This document shows, one piece after another, positions 1-4,885 of a stretch of 7,049 bases of DNA (the stretch's first letter is position 1; each line of letters starts with the position of its first letter). Both the position numbers and the translations under genes were made by a program. Source of the DNA: Fimiplasma intestinipullorum (GTDB taxonomy: Bacteria > Bacillota_I > Bacilli_A > Erysipelotrichales > Coprobacillaceae); the NCBI GenBank assembly GCA_018715065.1, contig DVMJ01000003.1, positions 1 through 7,049 of the forward strand. Reading direction: 5' to 3'. Under the pieces are notes generated by a model. It was given only the letters and a program-made list of their open reading frames with translations, had not been told where the DNA came from and made no database searches.

Positions 1-274
1 TCTGTAAGAATGAAGTGATGGTAGCAATGATCGAGCCCACAAAAACAGCGATATGGAATTTATCTTTTACTTTCTGAGCAAAGATCATATATGCGCTGCC
101 CGCTAATAAAGCAACAACCACGATAAATGTCAGAATAGCTAAAATTAAAAGTAAGATAGCGCTTGGTTCATCCATCAGGAAATTAAGAACAGTTGGAATA
201 CATGCCAGCACACCCGCAGCAATCATTCCTAAACTGAAGGTTTTCTTGTTGATACCACGTGTCATGTTATTCAT
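1..274 (-). CDS. Hypothetical multi-pass membrane protein, 3' end cut off by the window edge
   Basis: I read 91 residues from an ATG at 274-272, and the frame stays open to the left edge, so the C-terminus is missing. The sequence is mostly hydrophobic, with likely membrane segments at about residues 13-33, 40-65 and 73-89, separated by short charged turns (MDEPS and QKVKDK). I recognise no family and claim no function. The start overlaps the end of the upstream zinc-ribbon gene by 8 bases, and an AGGAAGG ribosome site lies inside that gene's last codons, so the two are very probably co-translated from one transcript. An alternative in-frame ATG lies at 265-263, but the first is better placed for the ribosome site. 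The pairing suggests both proteins act together in the membrane, which is inference only. Confidence 0.75.
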   Translation of the reverse strand, partial: MNNMTRGINKKTFSLGMIAAGVLACIPTVLNFLMDEPSAILLLILAILTFIVVVALLAGSAYMIFAQKVKDKFHIAVFVGSIIATITSFLQ

Positions 275-1022
275 TTGTTCCACTTCCTTCCTGATTAGAT
301 TCTAATGCGTGTCCACATTTTACACAGAATTTCTGTCCTGGTGTGATTGGTGAACCACAATGTGGGCAGAAAGAAGCACCCTGTTGAGGTGGTGTGTTAG
401 ATGATGCATCAGAAAAGACAGGTGCATCTCCATACTGAGGTGCTGCGCCACTCTGACCAGAACCTTTACCGATATTTGACATAAAACGAGGTAATGGCAC
501 TTTGCGGAAATACATATAGCTGCCAACTACCAAACCAACCACATACATCAGGATCAATCCAAACAAGATCATCAGGATCATCGTTTCCATTTCTCCAGAT
601 GACATATCCAATAAGCTGCTGTAATAGTCGGATGGTTCGCTTGCTCCTGAGACAACGTCATCCAACAGGCCAAACAGCTGTGTACCTCTAAAGTTAGCAT
701 ATAAGCCATAGAGGTTCGTCACTAATAAAATGATCCAGAATTTACCGGTCTCTTTACCTGCAATCATCGCATACAGACAGCAAACGACCACATAAATTCC
801 AGCAATCAGTGCCAGCCAGCTTAAGATCTTAACCAGACCTACCATCGATAATGCATCAGACAGCGAACTAGCCAGGCCACTGAGTGAGCCACTTCCTGCC
901 GCACCAAAGATGCCACCGACAAAGCCGATCAGGCACAGTAAATTAATGATACCAATCACGCCCATGATCACTGCGCCATAGCAGGCCAAAGGCTTGTTTA
1001 AAAAACGCTTAATATCATTCAT
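267..1022 (-). CDS. Membrane protein with C-terminal zinc ribbon, function unknown
   Basis: The protein has 251 residues when started at the ATG at 1022-1020, which has a GAAGGGAGAG ribosome site a few bases upstream. The reading frame is open up to 1118, but the extra 32 residues cross the promoter and are charged and unlikely. Hydrophobic segments at about 13-40, 63-88, 94-110 and 148-171 suggest four membrane spans. A Ser/Gly/Pro/Gln-rich linker (about 183-216) leads to a C-terminal zinc ribbon of the form FCPHCG-x10-CVKCG, with the four cysteines at 219, 222, 233 and 236. Such tethered zinc ribbons are common in uncharacterised Firmicutes membrane proteins, and the ligands indicate Zn2+ binding, but they do not give a specific role. 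It heads a two-gene unit with the overlapping downstream membrane protein. Confidence 0.85.
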   Translation of the reverse strand: MNDIKRFLNKPLACYGAVIMGVIGIINLLCLIGFVGGIFGAAGSGSLSGLASSLSDALSMVGLVKILSWLALIAGIYVVVCCLYAMIAGKETGKFWIILLVTNLYGLYANFRGTQLFGLLDDVVSGASEPSDYYSSLLDMSSGEMETMILMILFGLILMYVVGLVVGSYMYFRKVPLPRFMSNIGKGSGQSGAAPQYGDAPVFSDASSNTPPQQGASFCPHCGSPITPGQKFCVKCGHALESNQEGSGTNE

Positions 1023-1044
1023 AATACTCTCTCCCTTCTCGTAT

Positions 1045-1073
1045 ATTTTATAATGTAAATTGGCTAAAAACAA
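1045..1073 (-). promoter_or_regulatory. Sigma-A-type promoter for the zinc-ribbon membrane gene pair
   Basis: On the minus strand a -35 box TTGTTT (1068-1073) is followed by a 17-base spacer and a -10 box TAAAAT (1045-1050). This places the transcript start near 1038, about 16 bases before the ATG at 1022. The boxes are moderate matches to consensus in an AT-rich stretch, so this is plausible rather than certain. It supports the shorter start of the downstream gene, since the longer reading frame would begin upstream of this promoter. Confidence 0.5.
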
Positions 1074-1368
1074 TATTATTTGTCGCTTTTGCGCCTTGTT
1101 TCTATATTGGGAACGCATTTCTCCTCATCTATATGCCCAGTATTTGCCAACTATGCAGGTAACGATAGCAAGCCTTTTGTTTTTGCGTGTAATCCTAATG
1201 ACTCTTGCATATCACGCATTCAAATAAGAGGGGGTTAGCTATAGACATAGTCCATGCTCTCTTTTCCTATCCGTTTTTGTGGTCATGTCTAACCTAAAAG
1301 CAAGTCAGAAAAATAGTATTAGTGTGTTATGCAGACAAAAAGAAGAATGATAAAACCCTATTCCTAAC
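1074..1368. other. Long intergenic region without a supported gene
   Basis: About 295 bases lie between the terminator of the GTPase operon and the promoter of the zinc-ribbon gene pair. I see no reading frame with both a ribosome site and a start codon. The one structured item is an imperfect plus-strand hairpin at 1226-1263, listed separately. The rest is AT-rich and unremarkable. Confidence 0.5.
1226..1266 (+). terminator. Plus-strand hairpin with short U-tract, possible terminator of a small RNA
   Basis: Reading the plus strand, AAGAGGG (1226-1232) pairs with CTCTCTT (1257-1263) with one G-U pair, then GG (1233-1234) with CC (1252-1253), then GCTAT (1238-1242) with ATAGT (1247-1251) around an AGAC loop. 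Three-base bulges sit on each side. Four Ts (1262-1265) end the structure, which is short for an efficient terminator. No plus-strand gene precedes it. A weak promoter-like pair (TTGGGA at 1107, 17 bases, TATATG at 1130) would give an RNA of roughly 125 bases. It could also be a remnant of something lost. Confidence 0.3.
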
Positions 1369-1394
1369 AAAAAAAGTGAGCTTCATAGCCCACT
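1369..1394 (-). terminator. Intrinsic terminator of the GTPase operon
   Basis: On the minus strand AGTGGGC (1394-1388) pairs with GCTCACT (1381-1375) with one G-U pair, around a six-base loop TATGAA, and runs into a seven-T tract (1375-1369). The left arm overlaps the TAG stop codon of the second GTPase gene, so termination is immediate after translation ends. Confidence 0.85.
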
Positions 1395-2346
1395 AATTGA
1401 AATAAACAAGCTCATCCTGCAGCGGTGGAACCACCTTCAGGTTTTCCACTTTGATGACCGGAACATCCTCGCCGTAATCCTCATCAAAGACCACATCTAC
1501 CGGACCGGTGACTTGGACCCACTCCTGAGGTGCCAGTTTACCGGCATATTCCCAGTAGCAAAGCAAACCGATCGGCTGTGTATCTTCGGAACAGCAGACC
1601 ATCGCGTTTCGTCCAATGACAAATGCACAATCGGCAATACTGTCATCCATTGGTTCATATGCCTTTCCTTTGATCTGCACCGTTTTGCCTTTATATTTCT
1701 GCGGATGTTCGATGGCATCCATATACCATAAGCCAAAATCATCATCGCTGACTTCAATCACCTTGGCATTTAAATCGAATGGCATTTCGTCTTCAGGCAA
1801 AGTATTGACCGAACCATCCACCGATTCATAGATGATCTGTGCTGAACGATTGATCGCTTTAATATTACTGCGCAGGAAAGATTTCTTTGTATTCTCACTG
1901 CAGCGATTAAAGATGATCATATCCGAGTGAACCAATTGCTCATACATGATGGAACGCATATTGGCCATGTAGTTCTGGAAAGTACTGGCATCGATTGTCG
2001 AAACGATCTGCGCCAGATCCCAACCCATTGGCAATTCTACTTGTTCAAATAAATTCGATACGGACCACATGCCATTATACTCAATAAAAACTTGATCCGG
2101 ATCATATTTTTCTTTCAACTGATTGAGAAGATGGTAATTCAGATCTTCCATCTTTTCCACATAAACAATCTTCGTATTCAACTTCTCAGCCAGATAATCC
2201 TCGTCATATTCAGTCATGCCTTCTTCGCAGACAATCAACAATGTCTTTGAACCATCATTGAAAATAGGATCATTTAATACGCTGAGAATAAAACAGGTCT
2301 TCCCGCTCTCTAAAAAGCCTGTAAATAAGTAGACAGGAATCATCAT
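1393..2346 (-). CDS. COG0523/G3E-family GTPase fused to a YcgQ-like (TIGR03943/DUF1980) C-terminal domain
   Basis: This is a 317-residue protein. Residues 1-195 form a P-loop NTPase of the CobW/HypB/UreG (G3E) class, with Walker A GFLESGKT at 10-17 and a Walker B-like VFIEYNG at 86-92. Residues about 200-310 do not look like the usual CobW C-terminal domain. They match the pattern I recall for the C-terminal part of Bacillus YcgQ (TIGR03943): DDDF, P-x2-YKGKT, KGKAY, FVIGR, a CC pair at 251-252, GLL, EWVQVTG and PVIKV. The GCxCC metal motif of typical COG0523 proteins is absent (the equivalent region reads IVCEEG), and the usual NKxD is replaced by NRCS (147-150). The start shares one base with the stop of the upstream GTPase (TAATG). 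A second ATG at 2343 has better spacing to an AGGA site. Function is inferred as a partner in metal allocation; substrate metal unknown. Confidence 0.85.
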   Translation of the reverse strand: MMIPVYLFTGFLESGKTCFILSVLNDPIFNDGSKTLLIVCEEGMTEYDEDYLAEKLNTKIVYVEKMEDLNYHLLNQLKEKYDPDQVFIEYNGMWSVSNLFEQVELPMGWDLAQIVSTIDASTFQNYMANMRSIMYEQLVHSDMIIFNRCSENTKKSFLRSNIKAINRSAQIIYESVDGSVNTLPEDEMPFDLNAKVIEVSDDDFGLWYMDAIEHPQKYKGKTVQIKGKAYEPMDDSIADCAFVIGRNAMVCCSEDTQPIGLLCYWEYAGKLAPQEWVQVTGPVDVVFDEDYGEDVPVIKVENLKVVPPLQDELVYFN

Positions 2347-3485
2347 TATCCTAAGAACAATTCCTTCAAATGTTCTTCATTTAACTGAGAGCCAATGACG
2401 CATAAGCGTCCTGTATAGTCCGCTTTGCCTTTGCGAATCTGTTTTTCTTCAGGAACCATATCAAAATAGAACCATCCGTCCTCACCGGCAACGATTCCCT
2501 TTGCACGCAATACAGTGCCATAAGTGTCCGCCTGATTCAACTGATCCAGAATGCGATTCAATTCATCTTCACTAAAGACCTTGGCCGTTTGTGTTCCCCA
2601 GGTCGTGAACACTTCATCGGCATGATGGTGGTGATGTCCGCAGCCACATTCATGATCATGGTCATGATGATGGTGTTCTTGTCCGCATTCACATTCGTGG
2701 TCGTGATCATGATGATGGTGCTCATGTCCGCATTCACATTCATGGTCGTGATCATGATGATGGTGCTCATGTCCGAATTCACATTCATGATCATGGTCAT
2801 GATGATGGTGCTCATGTCCGCATTCACATTCATGGTCGTGATCACGATGATGGTGCTCATGGTCCTCTTCCTGAAACAGTTCATCCGCAATCGAAAGATT
2901 GACTGTATCCATGGCCTCTTTGATGACTGCACCGGATAATTCATCCCATGGTGTTGTCAGGATCCTGGCCTGATCATTGTGCTCCTTAAGCATAGCCACA
3001 CACTGATCCACTTTTTCTTTAGAAACGTTCTGTGTACGACTTAAGATGATCGTATTGGCATATTCAATCTGATTATTGAAGAACTCACCAAAATTCTTCA
3101 TATACATACGACATTTCTGAACATCGACAACTGTGACAAAATGATCCAATTCGACACCGTCCAGACCATGGCAGGCAGCAATGACATCGGATAATTTGCC
3201 AACCCCGGATGGTTCGATCAAAATGCGGTCGGGCTGCATTTCTTTGACCACCTTTTGCAAGGCTTCTTTAAAGTCTCCGACTAATGAACAGCAAATACAT
3301 CCTGAGTTCATTTCAGTAATCTCGATGCCGGCTTCCTGTAAAAAGCCACCGTCAATACCAATTTCACCAAATTCGTTTTCAATCAGGACCAACTTCTCTC
3401 CCTGATAAACTTCATCAATTAACTTCTTGATCAGCGTAGTTTTCCCTGCGCCTAAAAAACCTGAAAAAATATCAACTTTTGCCAT
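2346..3485 (-). CDS. COG0523 (CobW/G3E) GTPase metallochaperone with His-rich tandem-repeat insert
   Basis: A 379-residue GTPase of the family that includes YciC, ZigA, CobW and ZNG1, which deliver or buffer Zn2+ or other metals at the cost of GTP. Visible motifs are Walker A GFLGAGKT (9-16), ENEFGEIGID (36-45), the metal-binding GCICC (62-66), RILIEPSG (87-94) and SRTQ (149-152) in place of NKxD. Residues 209-283 are five 15-residue repeats of the form HEHHHHDHDHECECG, followed by five more His. Over 209-288 I count 38 His and 9 Cys, a large metal-binding segment. The CobW C-terminal domain follows at about 292-378 (TWGTQTAKVFS, LRAKGIV, GWFYFDMVP). An AGAGG site lies 8 bases before the ATG. 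It is the first gene of a two-gene operon directly downstream of mntP. Zn is the most likely cargo by family; Ni or Co cannot be excluded, and a Mn link is suggested only by context. Confidence 0.93.
   Translation of the reverse strand: MAKVDIFSGFLGAGKTTLIKKLIDEVYQGEKLVLIENEFGEIGIDGGFLQEAGIEITEMNSGCICCSLVGDFKEALQKVVKEMQPDRILIEPSGVGKLSDVIAACHGLDGVELDHFVTVVDVQKCRMYMKNFGEFFNNQIEYANTIILSRTQNVSKEKVDQCVAMLKEHNDQARILTTPWDELSGAVIKEAMDTVNLSIADELFQEEDHEHHHRDHDHECECGHEHHHHDHDHECEFGHEHHHHDHDHECECGHEHHHHDHDHECECGQEHHHHDHDHECGCGHHHHHADEVFTTWGTQTAKVFSEDELNRILDQLNQADTYGTVLRAKGIVAGEDGWFYFDMVPEEKQIRKGKADYTGRLCVIGSQLNEEHLKELFLG
2622..2861 (-). repeat. Five tandem 45-bp repeats encoding the His/Cys metal-binding segment
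   Basis: Five in-frame 45-bp units occupy 2637-2861, each encoding 15 residues of the form HEHHHHDHDHECECG, with a CAC/CAT-rich tail to 2622. Units 3 and 4 are identical at the protein level. Unit 1 has an Arg for one His, unit 2 has Phe for the last Cys, and unit 5 begins with Gln and carries Gly for the last Glu. Near-identity of DNA between units points to recent expansion by slippage or unequal recombination, so the copy number may vary between strains. Confidence 0.95.
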
Positions 3486-3518
3486 GTTTTAGACCTCTTT
3501 TCTTTTCATAACAGCTTT

Positions 3519-3527
3519 ATTATAGCA
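3519..3527 (-). promoter_or_regulatory. Extended -10 promoter for the GTPase operon
   Basis: On the minus strand TGCTATAAT (3527-3519) is a perfect extended -10 element. No good -35 box is seen 16-18 bases upstream, which is usual for extended -10 promoters. The transcript would start near 3512, giving a leader of about 27 bases before the ATG at 3485. The element sits 12 bases after the mntP stop codon. One arm of an inverted repeat (TTATAG, 13 bases, CTATAA; 3520-3544) covers the -10 and could be an operator. Confidence 0.65.
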
Positions 3528-3538
3528 CAAATTTTTAA

Positions 3539-4096
3539 CTATAAGATATTTAAATGCTCCAACAAAATCTTACATCCCATAGCAATCAGAATGATTCCAC
3601 CGGCTATCTCGGCTTTGCTTTTGTACTTCAATCCAAAGACATGTCCGATCTTTACTCCAATGACTGAAATCACAAAGGTTGTCACCCCGATGATCAGGGC
3701 TGCATAGAGAATATTGACCTGCAGAAAAGCAAAGGTAATGCCGACGGCTAAAGCATCAATACTGGTTGCAATGGCTAGAATCAGCATGGTTTTAAAGCTT
3801 AGGTCATCATTCACATCCTCTTCGTCACCAAAAGCTTCCTTGATCATATTCGCTCCAATCAGTCCAAGCAGGATAAAAGCCACCCAATGATCGATAGACG
3901 TAATATAATCTTTAAACCCAATTCCTAAGAAATAGCCAATCCCAGGCATCAGTGCCTGAAAAAAGCCAAAGTAAAAACCAACGAGTCCGGCATTCTTTAA
4001 AGATAAGCGTTTCATGGATAAGCCCTTACCAACGGCTACGGCAAAAGCATCCATGGCCAGACCAACGCCAATACTCAATAATTCCACAACACCCAT
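3539..4096 (-). CDS. mntP: Manganese efflux pump MntP
   Basis: A 185-residue integral membrane protein of the MntP (formerly YebN, DUF204) family, which exports Mn2+ and protects against manganese excess. Six hydrophobic spans fit at about 1-24, 36-60, 70-88, 103-125, 129-151 and 163-181. The paired family motifs GLAMDAFAVAVGKG (12-25) and ATSIDALAVGI (110-120) are clear, with acidic residues D16 and D114 corresponding to the conserved membrane aspartates of the family. The length matches the usual ~185-190. I start it at 4096 because GGAAGGAG lies just upstream. The frame is open to 4159, but that extension lies inside the leader terminator. A Mn2+ riboswitch precedes it, which independently supports the assignment. 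The metallochaperone operon follows 53 bases downstream with no terminator between. Confidence 0.96.
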   Translation of the reverse strand: MGVVELLSIGVGLAMDAFAVAVGKGLSMKRLSLKNAGLVGFYFGFFQALMPGIGYFLGIGFKDYITSIDHWVAFILLGLIGANMIKEAFGDEEDVNDDLSFKTMLILAIATSIDALAVGITFAFLQVNILYAALIIGVTTFVISVIGVKIGHVFGLKYKSKAEIAGGIILIAMGCKILLEHLNIL

Positions 4097-4116
4097 ATTT
4101 TCTCCTTCCCGCACGT

Positions 4117-4164
4117 AAAAAAAGAGACTTTCTCTGCAAACTAAAAAGTTTACAGACAAGTCTC
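4117..4164 (-). terminator. Riboswitch-controlled intrinsic terminator ahead of mntP
   Basis: On the minus strand GAGACTT (4164-4158) pairs with AAGTCTC (4130-4124). An inner stem TCTGTAAAC/GTTTGCAGA with one G-U pair closes a TTTTTA loop, and a seven-T tract follows (4123-4117). The left arm shares bases with the 3' strand of the aptamer's closing helix, so the two folds exclude each other. Mn2+ binding should therefore prevent termination and switch mntP on. Confidence 0.88.
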
Positions 4165-4242
4165 ATTATTTAAAATAAAGCCAGATTCAAAAAAATCAGT
4201 ATGTTGACTTTATTACACAACGTGCTAACTACTCCCTTATCC
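4154..4242 (-). promoter_or_regulatory. Mn2+ riboswitch (yybP-ykoY family) controlling mntP
   Basis: The minus-strand leader carries the signature stretches of the yybP-ykoY aptamer: AAGGGAGTAG near the 5' end, GTCAACATACTG in the middle, and CTGGCTTT followed by AATGAGACTTG at the 3' end. The closing helix can form between GGATAAG (4242-4236) and CTTGTCT (4160-4154), seven pairs with two G-U. This family binds Mn2+ and is classically found ahead of Mn exporters, as here. The overlap of the closing helix with the downstream terminator stem implies a transcriptional ON switch. The family call comes from motif recognition and gene context. Confidence 0.9.
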
Positions 4243-4249
4243 ATGCCCT

Positions 4250-4278
4250 AGTATAGCGAATATTTAACTTGCCGTCAA
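4250..4278 (-). promoter_or_regulatory. Sigma-A promoter for the mntP riboswitch transcript
   Basis: On the minus strand TTGACG (4278-4273), a 17-base spacer and TATACT (4255-4250) form a strong sigma-A promoter. The predicted start, near 4243, falls right at the 5' strand of the riboswitch closing helix, a compact and typical arrangement that supports both calls. Confidence 0.85.
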
Positions 4279-4333
4279 CGCTTTTAAGGAAAATAGCCAG
4301 TTTATTATATGTGTCTTGATCGTCTTTTAGACC

Positions 4334-4822
4334 TTAGTATCCTTTGCGTCCTTCTAGCGATTCATCATCTTCAACCCAGCTTGAGACCTCAATGACACGA
4401 TAATGATCACGATCATCACGAACGACCACTTTCTCTATGCCGGCATTAATGATCATCCGTTTACACATGGAGCAACTATTCGCATTTTTGATGTAACTGC
4501 CATCTGCCATTTCTACGCCAGTCAGATACATCGTCGCTCCAATCATCTCATCTCGAGAGGCATGAATGATGGCATTGGCTTCGGCATGAACACTACGGCA
4601 CAACTCGTAACGTTCACCACGCGGAACATGCATTTCCTGTCTCACACAGCGGCCAATATCACTGCAATTGGCCCTTCCCCGCGGAGCTCCTACGTATCCT
4701 GTTGAAATGACCTGATCATTTTTTACGATAACCGCTCCATAGCGTCTTCTTAGACAGGTTGATCGACAACTGACAACCTCTGCCAGATCTAAATAATAAT
4801 TGACTTTATCCCGTCGCTCCAT
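4334..4822 (-). CDS. Deoxycytidylate (dCMP) deaminase family protein
   Basis: A 162-residue zinc-dependent deaminase, expected to convert dCMP to dUMP for thymidylate synthesis in the cytoplasm. The catalytic motif is SVHAEANAI, with H79 as a zinc ligand and E81 as the proton shuttle. The other zinc ligands are C117 and C120 in SCSMC. Upstream elements typical of the family are RSTCLRRRYGAVIV (20-33), STGYVGAPRG (40-49) and NCSDIGRC (52-59). The insertion with C53, C59 and C75 resembles the extra Cys-containing segment seen in many Firmicutes and phage dCMP deaminases and may hold structural zinc. It is related to ComEB, but I do not assign that symbol because no com genes are nearby. GAGGAG precedes the ATG. 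It has its own promoter and no clear terminator before the mntP promoter. Confidence 0.92.
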   Translation of the reverse strand: MERRDKVNYYLDLAEVVSCRSTCLRRRYGAVIVKNDQVISTGYVGAPRGRANCSDIGRCVRQEMHVPRGERYELCRSVHAEANAIIHASRDEMIGATMYLTGVEMADGSYIKNANSCSMCKRMIINAGIEKVVVRDDRDHYRVIEVSSWVEDDESLEGRKGY

Positions 4823-4848
4823 TTTCTTCTCCTCACTTTCTTTTCCCT

Positions 4849-4857
4849 ATTATAGCA
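4849..4857 (-). promoter_or_regulatory. Extended -10 promoter for the dCMP deaminase gene
   Basis: On the minus strand TGCTATAAT (4857-4849) is a perfect extended -10 element, identical to the one ahead of the GTPase operon. The region where a -35 box would lie is taken up by the hairpin of the preceding terminator, so recognition would rest on the extended -10. The transcript would start near 4842, about 20 bases before the ATG. Confidence 0.65.
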
Positions 4858-4858
4858 T

Positions 4859-4885
4859 AAAAAATACCTGACTAAGCAGGTATTT
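4859..4885 (-). terminator. Intrinsic terminator of the MATE gene
   Basis: On the minus strand AAATACCTG (4885-4877) pairs perfectly with CAGGTATTT (4870-4862) around the loop CTTAGT, with Ts running to 4859. The left arm encodes the last residues of the MATE protein and the loop contains its TAG stop. The T-run ends two bases before the next gene's extended -10 element, so the intergenic space is fully used. Confidence 0.88.

Noticed and set aside
1023..1118. Longer N-terminus for the zinc-ribbon membrane protein
   Set aside because: The extension spans the likely promoter and is charged, while the ATG at 1022 has a strong ribosome site and begins a typical membrane protein.
1054..1227. Plus-strand open stretch ending just before the 1226 hairpin
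   Set aside because: Its only in-frame ATG (1153) gives 24 residues, it has no ribosome site, and it resembles no protein I know.
2637..2861. Regularly spaced 45-bp repeats as a possible CRISPR array
   Set aside because: The units are directly contiguous with no unique spacers, stay in frame and encode a metal-binding protein repeat.
2589..2939. Plus-strand open frame rich in Met, Val and Phe opposite the His-rich repeats
   Set aside because: It is the complement of the His-codon repeats, has no ribosome site, and its composition is fully explained by the opposite strand.
4097..4159. Longer N-terminus for MntP
   Set aside because: The extra 21 residues lie inside the riboswitch terminator, and the ATG at 4096 has the ribosome site and matches the family's start.
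4322..4332. Small GTCT/AGAC hairpin after the dCMP deaminase stop
   Set aside because: Only four pairs and no T-tract, so it is not a credible terminator.
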